DNA of 64,000 bases from Ignavibacteria bacterium. GTDB lineage: Bacteria; Bacteroidota; Ignavibacteria; Tepidaquicellales; Tepidaquicellaceae. A model generated the notes under the pieces. That model was not told where the DNA came from. It saw only the letters and a list, made by a program, of their open reading frames with translations, and did no database searches. Positions 52,826 to 61,681 of this stretch are shown one piece after another. Made by a program: the position numbers and the translations under genes. Every line of letters begins with the position of its first letter. Within the stretch, counting starts at the first letter, position 1. The stretch lies in the NCBI GenBank assembly GCA_016704345.1, contig JADJAH010000011.1:1-64000 (forward strand), given 5' to 3'.

Positions 52826-53845
52826 TCATCTGCCGGAATAAAGAGATATAGTATAATGAATCAGCTGAAAAACCGTGATCGTGATTAAGCAGCTTATCAA
52901 CATTCTTGTCACAGTGCCAATCCATGTAAATGCAAATACCTTTTTTAAAGAAAATAACAAATAAACAAACAGTAATATCAAATAGATGCACATCATTACT
53001 ATCAACAGAATAACACTTACTCTTGAAAGCCACATTATTGTCAACAACAATGTCGAATAGAGTATCAGAAAAAAACTTGTAAAGTGAATAGAATAAATTA
53101 GAGTATCATAATACAACAGCTTATTTCTGTAAAAAATGGCAAGCAAAGTAAATGCGTTAACAGGAATCATTATCAGAAAGAGCCACTTAAAAATACCGGA
53201 GACCATCAGAGTTACTTCGGGAACAGTCATTTGCCTGCTGATGCGTAGCTTCTTGTGCAGTGCAAAAAACCTTGAGAACAAGTTATTGTCAAACCCATAT
53301 TTTTCTAACCAAAAACCAACACTATCCGAAGCAGTCCTCTTTAACTCCCTCAATTCCAAATTTGTAATTTTGGGGTTGCTCATTATCCATGAAAAGGGTG
53401 CCACTAATATCTGATCTTCAGTACTATCAGCTGACTGGTCAAACATCTCACCAATTGTCAAATTCTTTTCAATTGCTTCCTTTGAATAAGCTCCAAAATA
53501 ACCGGATTCAGCGAGTTTCTTCTCGAATATACCTATTACAATTAAAGCAAAAATTGAAATGAAAATAAATAATTTGAAAGGCGGTGTGTACCTGCCGCGG
53601 ATATTATTAATATAGTCGTATGTGATTTGACCGGGCTGTAATAATAATACTTTTAGAGAATACAAAAACTTGGTATCAAAATGTAATAATCCTTCAAGCA
53701 ATTCATAACCATAATGAATTAGTGGGAAGCGAGGATTATGATTTTCCTGACCGCAATTCGGGCAGAAATTAGTATGCTCACGGTTTGCACTGAATTCAAA
53801 TCCGCAGTTTGCACACGAATGTTGTTTTAGCTTCTTTCGTGGCAT
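52826..53845 (-). CDS. DUF3667-type zinc-ribbon membrane protein
   Basis: The 339-residue protein begins with a zinc ribbon (Cys11-x2-Cys14 and Cys28-x2-Cys31) followed by 'HFDTKFLYSLKVLLLQPGQITYDYINNIRGRYTPPFKLFIFISI'. This is the diagnostic stretch of DUF3667, a family common in Bacteroidota. Five or more hydrophobic helices follow ('LFIFISIFALIVIGIF', 'WLFLIMIPVNAFTLLAIF', and three near the C-terminus). The function of the family is unknown. It is likely an inner-membrane protein with the zinc ribbon in the cytoplasm. It stands alone between two gaps. Confidence 0.85.
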   Translation of the reverse strand: MPRKKLKQHSCANCGFEFSANREHTNFCPNCGQENHNPRFPLIHYGYELLEGLLHFDTKFLYSLKVLLLQPGQITYDYINNIRGRYTPPFKLFIFISIFALIVIGIFEKKLAESGYFGAYSKEAIEKNLTIGEMFDQSADSTEDQILVAPFSWIMSNPKITNLELRELKRTASDSVGFWLEKYGFDNNLFSRFFALHKKLRISRQMTVPEVTLMVSGIFKWLFLIMIPVNAFTLLAIFYRNKLLYYDTLIYSIHFTSFFLILYSTLLLTIMWLSRVSVILLIVMMCIYLILLFVYLLFSLKKVFAFTWIGTVTRMLISCLITITVFQLIHYTISLYSGR

Positions 53846-54447
53846 CTCAATTTATTTCAGTATCAAATTGAAGACGAACTTCCAATAAGGATTTTGTAAA
53901 TTGAATCACGTTTATACATTCAATGATTTTTCTTCCTTTCCCGTTCTTTCAATCCGAGCTCATGATTGAAAATGAATACATGAGATCTCTGAGCCGTGAT
54001 TGATGAAGGTTTTCAGAATTCTAGAACAGGAAGTTTTCTATCAATAAGTTGTATTCTACTTCTCTGATTTAACAATTATGCAAATATACTTAATTGGAAT
54101 TTACACTTCTCCGTAGTATTTAAATAAATCTTTATTCATTTAGGTAAATGTCTGCCCGCAGTCTAGAAACTATTTACATCCTCTGCAAGGCCGGCATAGC
54201 ACAGATATGCAGAACAGGGTGAGTATGCAGTGCTCAATAAAGTGAGGAATGTCTTCCGGCAGGTAGTGAGGAAAAAACTTCCCAACTGCAAATTTTATTT
54301 CGTGGAACAGAAATTGTGTTGCTCCGCTGAGATCCCATAAAAAATTGATGGTTGATTTCACAAACAGCAATGGCTACGTTTGTAAAGACAAATTTACTGC
54401 TCTTTACAATTCCTTCGAAAGCATATCCTTGAAAGGAGGATACAGAG
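53846..54447. other. 600-bp gap with long leader before VIT/VWA gene
   Basis: No gene is recognisable. The last ~280 bp contain several short inverted repeats and end in a strong Shine-Dalgarno AAAGGAGG about 10 bases before the ATG at 54448, which is unusual in this window. This could be a long 5' leader. No known riboswitch motif was identified by eye. Confidence 0.5.
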
Positions 54448-56517
54448 ATGTTTAATTTCAAAACCATTCTCGCAATTACTGTTCTTCTTCTTTTATACTC
54501 AAACTCATACTCAAACGGCGTTGGCGTGGTAAACGCGTCAACCGGCATCTACCTGAAACTAACAGCAACCGATATTCAGGTATCAGTTGAGATGCAGGTT
54601 TCAATTACCAGGACAACTCAATATTTTCATAACAATCTCGGCGCTGACAAGACTGTTGCTTACGCATTTCCATTACCCGACGGCGCAAGCGCAACGGAAT
54701 TACGATGGAAGCTGAATGGCGTTTGGCACATTGCTCCAATATCTCCCAGCCCGCAGGATACGTCTCTGCCGGGAGGAACAATGAATCAAAATCTGAGAAA
54801 CTATCTTGGTGCAAAACCATTGTTCTTCTCAATTCCGGATACTGTAGTCAGAGACTCACTTTTGGTTGTTGAACTCACATTTGTTCAGTTGCTTAAGTAT
54901 GATTTTGGAGACGTATTCTACAACTATCCGAATGATTACAGATTGATACAAAATCAGACTATTGAATCTCAGGAGTTTGAATTTACACTTTCATCTCAAA
55001 GAACAATTGACAGTATCAGACTTGTAAGTTCAAATCCGCTGATCTCAATTACGAACAACGGAAATCTCGCGACTATAATAAGCAATCAGTACACTGCAAT
55101 TCCTTCTGTCAATTACAAAGTAAAATACTCACTTAATCTCAATCAGCTTGGATTGTTCAGCTACTCTACGCGAATCCCGGATAATCTTCTTCCCGATTCG
55201 CTTGGCGGATTCTTTCTGTTTATTGCTGAGCCAAATCCCGGGACAACTGCCGACATAATAAAAAAAGTATTCACGCTTGTGCTTGACCGCTCGGGAAGCA
55301 TGTCGGGTACAAAGATAGTGCAGGCAAAGAACGCGGCAACTTATATAGTCAATAATCTGAACCCGCAGGACAAGTTTAACATTGTTGATTTTGAGACGAA
55401 TGTGTATTCATTCAGAAACAGGCATGTTGCCTATTCAATGCAGACAAGGGACTCCGCGCTTGCATACATTCAGAATATTCAGACTGGCAACTTGACAAAT
55501 ATTTCCGGAGCGTTCTCTACAGCCGTTCCGCATTTCAATACTGCCAACGACAGCACGGCAAACATTATTGTCTTTCTCACGGATGGTCTGCCAACTGTAG
55601 GAATCACAGAAAGAACTGCGCTGCTCAATCATGTAAGGACTTTAATACAATCTACCGAAACGAATATATTTCTTTTCTCATTCGGAATCGGAACGGATGT
55701 GGATCAGCAGTTGCTCACGTTAATGTCTTCACAGAATAACGGCTTCGCAGAGTTTCTGCTGAACGATGAGATAGAGTCGCGCATCACCAATTTTTATCGA
55801 AGAATAAAGAATCCTGTTTTGCTGAGTCCTTCTGTAACATTTTCATCACCCGATATTAATAATGTCTTTCCAAATCCTTTGCCCAATCTTTACATTGGCC
55901 AGCAGATGATTGTTTCAGGAAGATACACAGTCGCGGGTATGCTGAATGTCACGCTGTCGGGCAGAGCATTCAATCAGCCGGTAACATACAATTACAACTT
56001 CACAAGAATTGACACGCCTGATGTAAGGTATCAGTTTCTTACGAAGATATGGGCAAAGCAAAAGATCGAGAATCTTCTCGTAGTATATTACAGTTTGAAT
56101 CCAAACTCGCCAGAGGCGATTGCTTTGAGACAGCAGATAATTGCTCTCAGTGTAGCTTACGGAGTAATAAGTCCGTTTACGAGCTTTGGTCCGCCCACTA
56201 ATTCTCCAAGTCAGGAAGAATTAGTCGGGCAGGATCTTAATTTTCCGGGTGACTTCAAACTCCTTGGGAATTATCCGAACCCATTCAATCCAACTACCAC
56301 GATAAAGTTCATTGTGAAGAATGATCTGAGCGGTGTTGCAGTGATAAGGATCTACAACATTCTCGGCGTTGAGATTGACAGGCTCACGATTGACCTTAAC
56401 GGTTCGGGGATTTACAGCGTGCTTTGGAATGCTGACAAATTCTCATCGGGTGCATATTTCTACTCGGTTGATCTCGGAGGAGAAGTGATGTTCTCGAAAA
56501 TGCTTTTGCTGAAGTAA
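54448..56517 (+). CDS. VIT/VWA-domain secreted protein with T9SS domain
   Basis: The 689-residue protein has a signal peptide and a VIT domain (about 35-160, 'ISITRTTQYFHNNLGADKTVAYAFPLPDGASATELRWKL'-like beta pattern). A von Willebrand A domain follows with MIDAS 'LVLDRSGSMSGTKIVQAKNAA', Thr in 'TGNLTNISGAF' and Asp in 'IIVFLTDGLPTVG'. It ends in a T9SS sorting domain ('LGNYPNPFNPTTTIKF', 'SGAYFYSVDLGGEVMFSKM'). This is the inter-alpha-trypsin-inhibitor heavy-chain-like architecture found in surface adhesion proteins. Metal-dependent protein binding at the cell surface is inferred. A strong Shine-Dalgarno precedes the ATG. Confidence 0.88.
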   Translation: MFNFKTILAITVLLLLYSNSYSNGVGVVNASTGIYLKLTATDIQVSVEMQVSITRTTQYFHNNLGADKTVAYAFPLPDGASATELRWKLNGVWHIAPISPSPQDTSLPGGTMNQNLRNYLGAKPLFFSIPDTVVRDSLLVVELTFVQLLKYDFGDVFYNYPNDYRLIQNQTIESQEFEFTLSSQRTIDSIRLVSSNPLISITNNGNLATIISNQYTAIPSVNYKVKYSLNLNQLGLFSYSTRIPDNLLPDSLGGFFLFIAEPNPGTTADIIKKVFTLVLDRSGSMSGTKIVQAKNAATYIVNNLNPQDKFNIVDFETNVYSFRNRHVAYSMQTRDSALAYIQNIQTGNLTNISGAFSTAVPHFNTANDSTANIIVFLTDGLPTVGITERTALLNHVRTLIQSTETNIFLFSFGIGTDVDQQLLTLMSSQNNGFAEFLLNDEIESRITNFYRRIKNPVLLSPSVTFSSPDINNVFPNPLPNLYIGQQMIVSGRYTVAGMLNVTLSGRAFNQPVTYNYNFTRIDTPDVRYQFLTKIWAKQKIENLLVVYYSLNPNSPEAIALRQQIIALSVAYGVISPFTSFGPPTNSPSQEELVGQDLNFPGDFKLLGNYPNPFNPTTTIKFIVKNDLSGVAVIRIYNILGVEIDRLTIDLNGSGIYSVLWNADKFSSGAYFYSVDLGGEVMFSKMLLLK

Positions 56518-56747
56518 CTAACATCCGCATCTTGTTGGTGACCCTCGCTTCACTCGGGAACACCTACGAGGGCACAAAAAACTTTTCCGTGGTTCAGTGA
56601 ATTCTGCTGCAACGGCTGAACGGAATGTGCTGAGCAATTCGAACAACTCATTTACAAAAACAAATCCGCCATTGTAATTTCATTGAAAGAATACAATGGC
56701 GGATGAAATAATCTGCAGAAAGTTTCTGCTTCAGATTACACTTGTAT

Positions 56748-57962
56748 CTACGGACGTACCACAGATACAAAATTGACAGCATTGTTTTCGGCTATTGAAT
56801 AATCACTGCCGTCAACAAAACCATCGCCGTTAATATCAGTTAGAACATATCCGCTTATAAAACCAAATGCATCATTATCTATAAGACTCAGATCGCTCGC
56901 GTCAATTGTGCCGTCTTTGTTTACATCACCGCTGTAAATCGCAAAGCGAGCTCCGTCAAGTACCTGATTGCTTCCATACGCCTGAGAAGCTGCCGTAGAG
57001 AAATCAAAACTCAGAGAATTCGCTGTGAAGCTGTACCCCGTGTTGCTCCATGTTTCGAGCGAGTTTCTGTGATTAACGACTATGTAATAGCTCACACCAT
57101 TTACGGCATTGAAAAAATAGAATGTACCGTTTCCGCCTGAACCGAGCACGGACACAGCTGAATCAACCAAAGCATAAGGAGATGTGCTGTTCCTCAGATA
57201 AACTTTCGTTGTATCGCTCACCATTAAATTAGTACCGCCGTCATAGAGACCTTCAATCAAGGAAGTAAGTTGAAGATTCATTGCATCGCCCTGACCGTTT
57301 AAACTTATCACTGTGAAATTTCCCTGGGATCCTGCTGTGCCGGTATAATTCCCTGTCCAGCAAGCGCTGAAATCAGCAAGGTATCCTGGAGTGGAAGCAA
57401 TTAGAGCATCCGTGCTTCTGGAGGTTCCGGTGAATCCCTGATGCCTTAATTCAATAAGCAAATTTCCGCCGGCATAGGGATACTGAGTATTGAAGGTGAT
57501 CTCCGGTCCGAAAGCGTTAGGGCTTCCACCAAACGTGTAAGAATTTGCAGGGATAGTAAGCGGGCCGGATCTTACTTGTGTTTTCGGTCCTATGATGTTG
57601 TTTGCAAATGTTAAGCTTCTTGCGCTCGGGTCAACGCTTCTGGCAATATAAACATCGTAAGCAGAATAAGTCACATCTGCAGTCGGCCAGTTTGCAGTTG
57701 CCGAGGCAGGAATTCTCATACTGAAACCCGTGAGAAATTTTCCGACAAGATTTGTGAGTTGGTTTGCATTGATAAGAAACTGATAAGTCCGCGGAGCGTT
57801 TGCAAGCGGCCCGAGGAATGTTCCGGTACCGGTTGTTCCCGCATAACTGTTTGGAACTACTTCCAGGATGTTCGGTTCATCTCCGTTTGTTTGTTCGATG
57901 TCTGCGGAAACATTGCCGCTCAGAACAATTAACAGAAATAAAACAGTTGAAAGGATTTTCAT
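56748..57962 (-). CDS. Secreted protein with dockerin-like C-terminus
   Basis: The 404-residue protein has a signal peptide (MKILSTVLFLLIVLSGNVSA). An uncharacterised beta-rich region covers about 25-230 ('YQFLINANQLTNLVGKFLTGFSMRIPASA'). A middle domain carries 'VYLRNSTSPYALVDSAVSVLGSGGNGTFYF', resembling the domain before the Ca-loops in the LamG protein at 49936-52408. The C-terminal module is 'GDVNKDGTIDASDLSLIDND' and 'TDINGDGFVDGSDYSIAENN' followed by 'AVNFVSVVRP'. It lacks a T9SS domain. Both proteins with this module end in '...NFVSxVxP', pointing to a shared surface-attachment or assembly function. Confidence 0.7.
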   Translation of the reverse strand: MKILSTVLFLLIVLSGNVSADIEQTNGDEPNILEVVPNSYAGTTGTGTFLGPLANAPRTYQFLINANQLTNLVGKFLTGFSMRIPASATANWPTADVTYSAYDVYIARSVDPSARSLTFANNIIGPKTQVRSGPLTIPANSYTFGGSPNAFGPEITFNTQYPYAGGNLLIELRHQGFTGTSRSTDALIASTPGYLADFSACWTGNYTGTAGSQGNFTVISLNGQGDAMNLQLTSLIEGLYDGGTNLMVSDTTKVYLRNSTSPYALVDSAVSVLGSGGNGTFYFFNAVNGVSYYIVVNHRNSLETWSNTGYSFTANSLSFDFSTAASQAYGSNQVLDGARFAIYSGDVNKDGTIDASDLSLIDNDAFGFISGYVLTDINGDGFVDGSDYSIAENNAVNFVSVVRP

Positions 57963-58277
57963 AAGTCCTCCACATTTGTTCTTTAATTTGAAAGATCAGA
58001 ACCGAAGTCTGACTTCAGTTCTGTTGTTGATTGTATATATCTAAACTCTGAACTGGTTCAATTGAATTAACAAAATTTCCATTGTTTGCTAATGGTCATG
58101 AACTTGTAACATTCACATTTCCACTCTGCCGTATCAATTGCATCAAACGTAAATAATGCGATTTGAAAATACAAGACGATATAAGTTAGACAGACATCGG
58201 TCGCATTGACTCACTCCATGGTTACCTTTTAATATGAGTCAACAGGTAGTTGAGAGTCGAGTTTCCCCAAAAACACA
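57963..58277. other. Intergenic gap before dnaK terminators
   Basis: No gene, RNA motif or repeat was identified in the 315 bases between the start of the dockerin-like gene and the hairpins downstream of dnaK. The promoter of the dockerin-like gene should lie near 57970-58080. Confidence 0.5.
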
Positions 58278-58335
58278 AAAGCCGCTTTTGGGTAGCGGCT
58301 TTATGAAACGATCGCAGGACTTTCATCCTGCGATC
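58278..58335 (-). terminator. Two hairpins downstream of dnaK
   Basis: GATCGCAGGA (58310-58319) and TCCTGCGATC (58326-58335) form a perfect 10-bp stem. Next on the reverse strand is AAAGCCGC/GCGGCTTT (58295-58302 and 58278-58285), followed by TGTGTTTTTGG. Together they make a double terminator for dnaK transcripts. Confidence 0.75.
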
Positions 58336-58359
58336 TTTATCTCTGTCTGTTAGTGCTTG

Positions 58360-60300
58360 TTATTTTTTGTCGTCGTCAACTACTTCGAAGTCCGCATTCT
58401 CTACATTGCCATCGGGTGGAGGTTGCTCGCCGCCGGCTTGTTGCTGACCGCCGCCCGGCTGTTGCTGTCCTTCCGCGCCTGTCGTCTGGCTGTACATCTG
58501 TGATGATGCATCATTCCATACTGCGGTATATTCATCAATTGCGGATTTTATCGCGCTTGCATTGTCTGCCTTCGATGTCTCTTTCAGCCTTTCAAGCGCG
58601 AGCTGTACTCTAGATCTGATCTCCGGCGTAAGCTTTGCTTCGTATTCCTTCAGCTGCTTCTCGCCCTGGAACAAATAAGAGTCCGCCTGATTCTTCAGGT
58701 CTATCAGCTCTTTCCTCTTTACGTCATCGGCTTCGTGCTCCTTTGCATCTCTCTTCATCTTATCTATCTCGGCTTCTGAAAGTCCGGACGAATGCGTGAT
58801 CTTAATTTGCTGCTGCTTGCCGGTTCCCTTGTCCTGTGCCGATACATTCAAAATTCCGTTTGCATCAATATCGAATGTAACTTCGATCTGCGGCATTCCT
58901 CTTTGCGCAAGCGGGATCTCATTGAGATGGAATCTTCCGAGTGTTCGGTTGTCCGCTGCCATCGGTCTCTCGCCCTGAAGGACGTGAATTTCTACCGAAG
59001 TCTGATTGTCCGCCGCCGTTGAGAATGTCTGGGACTTCTTCGACGGTATTGTTGTATTGGCATCTATCAGCTTTGTCATTACTCCGCCCAGCGTTTCAAT
59101 GCCGAGTGAAAGCGGCGTAACGTCAAGAAGCAATACATCATGAACATCACCTGCAAGAACACCGCCCTGAATTGCCGCACCAACTGCCACGACCTCATCC
59201 GGGTTTACGCTCTTGTTCGGCTCTTTGCCGAATACCCTCTTCACAGTTTCCTGTACGAGAGGAATTCTTGTAGATCCGCCAACGAGAATAACTTCGTCGA
59301 TCTCGCTGAGATTGAGTCCTGAATCCTTTATCGCTTTCTCGCAGGGACCGACTGTCTTTTCAACAAGGTCGCCGATAAGCGATTCGAACTTGGCTCTGGT
59401 AATTGTCTCAAGCAGGAACTTCGGACCTTCTGCAGTCGCAGTGATGTATGGAAGATTTACTTCCGTCTGCGAGCTTGATGAAAGCGCCTTCTTAGCATTT
59501 TCTGCGGCTTCTTTCAGTCTTTGCAGTGCCATGGCATCAGTTCTCAGATCTATGCCTTCTTTTTTCTTGAACTCATCGGCAAGATAATCTATCAGTCTGT
59601 GATCGAAGTTATCGCCGCCAAGGTGAGTATCACCGTTAGTTGACTTCACTTCAAAAACGCCTTCACCGAGTTCTAGTATTGAGATATCGAACGTACCGCC
59701 GCCGAGGTCATACACGGCAACTTTCTCGTTCGGTTTTTTCTTTTCCAGTCCGTAAGCAAGCGCCGCGGCAGTCGGCTCGTTGATTATTCTTTTAACCTCA
59801 AGCCCCGCTATCTTGCCTGCATCTTTTGTTGCCTGCCTTTGTGAATCATTGAAGTAGGCCGGAACCGTGATAACGGCTTCGGTTACCGGTTGCCCGAGAT
59901 ATTCTTCGGCTGACTTCTTCATCTTCTGAAGAATCATTGCCGATATCTCCGGCGGTGAATAGATCCTCTTTTGTCCCGAGCTGGCGTCATCTACTTCGAT
60001 CCTTACGGTATCGTTTTCACCTTTGATGACTTTGTAAGGGACCATCTTGGCTTCTTCAGTAATCTCGTCAAACCTTCTTCCCATAAATCTCTTGATAGAG
60101 AATATGGTGTTGGTAGGGTTTGTCACTGCCTGCCTCTTAGCCGGGTCACCCACAAGCCGGTCACCGGTCTTTGTGAATGCCACTACCGACGGTGTGGTTC
60201 TTGCTCCTTCGGCATTCGGAATTACAACAGGGTCATTGCCTTCCATTACTGATACAACCGAGTTGGTTGTGCCAAGGTCAATTCCTATGATTTTTCCCAT
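58360..60300 (-). CDS. dnaK: Molecular chaperone DnaK (Hsp70)
   Basis: DnaK binds exposed hydrophobic segments of clients in ATP-driven cycles with DnaJ and GrpE. The 646-residue protein has the phosphate-1 motif 'GIDLGTTNSVV' at the start, 'VYDLGGGTFDISIL' (phosphate 2), 'VILVGGSTRIPLVQ' (adenosine), the interdomain linker region 'DVLLLDVTPLSLGIETLGG', the substrate-binding domain and a Gly/Gln-rich tail ending 'ENADFEVVDDDKK'. It is not adjacent to dnaJ or grpE. It follows hsp20 on the same strand but is separated from it by a strong terminator, so it has its own promoter. No CIRCE operator was seen. Confidence 0.97.
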   Translation of the reverse strand: MGKIIGIDLGTTNSVVSVMEGNDPVVIPNAEGARTTPSVVAFTKTGDRLVGDPAKRQAVTNPTNTIFSIKRFMGRRFDEITEEAKMVPYKVIKGENDTVRIEVDDASSGQKRIYSPPEISAMILQKMKKSAEEYLGQPVTEAVITVPAYFNDSQRQATKDAGKIAGLEVKRIINEPTAAALAYGLEKKKPNEKVAVYDLGGGTFDISILELGEGVFEVKSTNGDTHLGGDNFDHRLIDYLADEFKKKEGIDLRTDAMALQRLKEAAENAKKALSSSSQTEVNLPYITATAEGPKFLLETITRAKFESLIGDLVEKTVGPCEKAIKDSGLNLSEIDEVILVGGSTRIPLVQETVKRVFGKEPNKSVNPDEVVAVGAAIQGGVLAGDVHDVLLLDVTPLSLGIETLGGVMTKLIDANTTIPSKKSQTFSTAADNQTSVEIHVLQGERPMAADNRTLGRFHLNEIPLAQRGMPQIEVTFDIDANGILNVSAQDKGTGKQQQIKITHSSGLSEAEIDKMKRDAKEHEADDVKRKELIDLKNQADSYLFQGEKQLKEYEAKLTPEIRSRVQLALERLKETSKADNASAIKSAIDEYTAVWNDASSQMYSQTTGAEGQQQPGGGQQQAGGEQPPPDGNVENADFEVVDDDKK

Positions 60301-60359
60301 AAAATTTTTCCTTTGTTATGAGGCAGAATTTTTGAGTTACTGCCTTTATTAAAAAATTA

Positions 60360-60383
60360 AAGGGTGAGGCTTTGCTCACCCTT
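60360..60383 (-). terminator. Intrinsic terminator between hsp20 and dnaK
   Basis: AAGGGTGAG (60360-60368) and CTCACCCTT (60375-60383) form a perfect 9-bp stem with a 6-nt loop. On the reverse strand TTTAATTTTTTAAT follows. It ends hsp20 transcripts before dnaK. Confidence 0.8.
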
Positions 60384-60408
60384 CTTGAAAGTACGTTGTT
60401 TGTGAAAC

Positions 60409-60843
60409 TTACTTTACGCTGATCTCTTTAACGACCGGCTTTGCTTCTTCAACTTTCGGAAGAGTGATGAACAGTACACCATCCCTGACCTCAGCGTCAA
60501 TTCCGTCGATCTTGATATCATCGGAAACGTTGAAGCTTCTGCTGAATTCACCGTAGTAGATCTCGTTTGTTATGAGGTTGGTTTCTTCAGTCTTCTTCTC
60601 ATGCTTCTTTACTCCGTTGATTGTGAGCATCTTGTCTTCGATAGCAACTTTGATGTCTTCCTTCTTCAGACCCGGAATTTCCATGTTGATATAGAAATTA
60701 TCCTTGTCTTCGCTTATTCTCACCTTCGGAACGAAGTTTGTAGAAAGAGCATTCTCCCAGTTTGAAAAAAGCGGGCTTTGAAAAATGGTCTTAAGAGGAT
60801 CGTTAATTAAGTCTGAGCCTTTCTTGAATTTTACGATGTTCAT
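60409..60843 (-). CDS. hsp20: Small heat-shock protein, Hsp20/alpha-crystallin family
   Basis: The 144-residue protein holds an alpha-crystallin domain (about 38-140): 'VPKVRISEDKDNFYINMEIPGLKKEDIKVAIEDKMLTINGVKKHE' followed by 'EIYYGEFSRSFNVSDDIKIDGIDAEVRDGVLFITLPK', with the typical 'A.x.(D/N)GVL.I.LPK' signature and a C-terminal IxI-like tail 'KEISVK'. It holds unfolding proteins in the cytoplasm for DnaK to refold. Its gene lies just upstream of dnaK with its own terminator. AAGGAG lies before the ATG. A possible sigma70 or sigma54-like promoter is 40-75 bp upstream. Confidence 0.93.
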   Translation of the reverse strand: MNIVKFKKGSDLINDPLKTIFQSPLFSNWENALSTNFVPKVRISEDKDNFYINMEIPGLKKEDIKVAIEDKMLTINGVKKHEKKTEETNLITNEIYYGEFSRSFNVSDDIKIDGIDAEVRDGVLFITLPKVEEAKPVVKEISVK

Positions 60844-60885
60844 TTTATTTCTCCTTGTGATTTTTATGTTTTGTAAACTCTTCTT

Positions 60886-60915
60886 TGCTATATATAATAC
60901 AATTGGCGTGCCACA
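60886..60915 (-). promoter_or_regulatory. Candidate promoter of hsp20
   Basis: On the reverse strand TTGTGG is followed after 16 bp by TATATA, a sigma70-like pair. The same stretch reads TGGCACGCCAATTGT, which matches the sigma54 pattern GG-N10-GC except that the last base pair is GT. The element lies 43-72 bp upstream of the ATG. Confidence 0.35.
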
Positions 60916-61114
60916 AAGTAAAATCTATAAAACAGACATTAAATCAAATATTCACTGAATATTTACCGAAGCAAAGTTCACAAAATGCGAACTCTTGTTC
61001 AGCTAAATGAACAACAATTCATAAAAATGAACAATGCAGCTTGCTATCAATTCTTTGGGGAGAGACCTCACTCTTTGGGGAGAAACCCTATGGCATGATT
61101 GTGAGAAAATCAAA

Positions 61115-61146
61115 AATCCGGTTTCCAATGTACTGGAAACCGGATT
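61115..61146 (-). terminator. Terminator of the Rieske/cupredoxin operon
   Basis: AATCCGGTTTCCA (61115-61127) and TGGAAACCGGATT (61134-61146) form a perfect 13-bp stem with a 6-nt loop. On the reverse strand TTTGATTTTC follows. It lies 64 bp after the Rieske gene stop. Confidence 0.8.
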
Positions 61147-61209
61147 AAGGAATGAAAGAACAATACTACTAAGGGTGACGCTATTATGAAACACTTGTTC
61201 AGGAATACA

Positions 61210-61641
61210 CTACATATTTATTGTAAGTGAATTTTCCGCTTCATTATATGTAGTCTTGTAGCTCTTGAGATTCTTTTTGGCCGGGCCGTTTGTCACCTTT
61301 CCGCTTCCATCATATGTTGATCCGTGACACGGGCATTCGAAGCCGGAGCCGTTGTATTCGACGTCACATTTCTTGTGTGTGCATGTAATATTTAATGCAA
61401 TGAACTTCGAGCCACCTGTTCTGATAACTATAGTCTTTCCACCGATCATTGCTGAACCGCCAACGCTTCCCAAGTCCGGATAATCGGCAAGATTAATTAC
61501 TTTCTGTATCCCGGTGCCCTCCTGAATTTCAGAGGCGAGTATCTTTTTGATATCAAGTGCGCTCAGCGCTACTGTACCGACAGCAATAGTTTTAAACGAT
61601 GTCTTTAAAAAGTCCCGTCTGTTAAAATTCGCTTTTTCCAT
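61210..61641 (-). CDS. TAT-exported Rieske [2Fe-2S] protein
   Basis: The 143-residue protein starts with a twin-arginine signal ('NRRDFLKTSFKTIAVGTVALSAL', Arg8-Arg9), so it should be exported folded to the periplasm and may stay anchored by the signal helix. The Rieske cluster ligands are Cys87-Thr-His89 and Cys103-x2-His106. Cys92 and Cys105 form the disulfide typical of high-potential, quinol-oxidising Rieske proteins. It is not accompanied by cytochrome b. Instead it is last in a three-gene run with a cupredoxin and a fibronectin-III protein, pointing to a periplasmic or surface electron-transfer path. The electron partner is unknown. Confidence 0.9.
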   Translation of the reverse strand: MEKANFNRRDFLKTSFKTIAVGTVALSALDIKKILASEIQEGTGIQKVINLADYPDLGSVGGSAMIGGKTIVIRTGGSKFIALNITCTHKKCDVEYNGSGFECPCHGSTYDGSGKVTNGPAKKNLKSYKTTYNEAENSLTINM

Positions 61642-61681
61642 TTTGCAGATTTTGATTTTATTGTTTTAAAAACTCTCAATG

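Larger units (their letters stand above)
60844..61209. other. Gap with inverted repeats between hsp20 and Rieske gene
   Basis: Besides the hsp20 promoter and the Rieske terminator it holds TTGTTCA-GCTAAA-TGAACAA (60995-61014, 7-bp arms), a further TGAACAA (61028-61034), and two tandem CTTTGGGGAGA-GACC/AACC units (61053-61090). No gene was found. Confidence 0.55.

Noticed and set aside
60844..61000. CIRCE heat-shock operator before hsp20 or dnaK
   Set aside because: TTAGCACTC-N9-GAGTGCTAA was not found in either upstream region.
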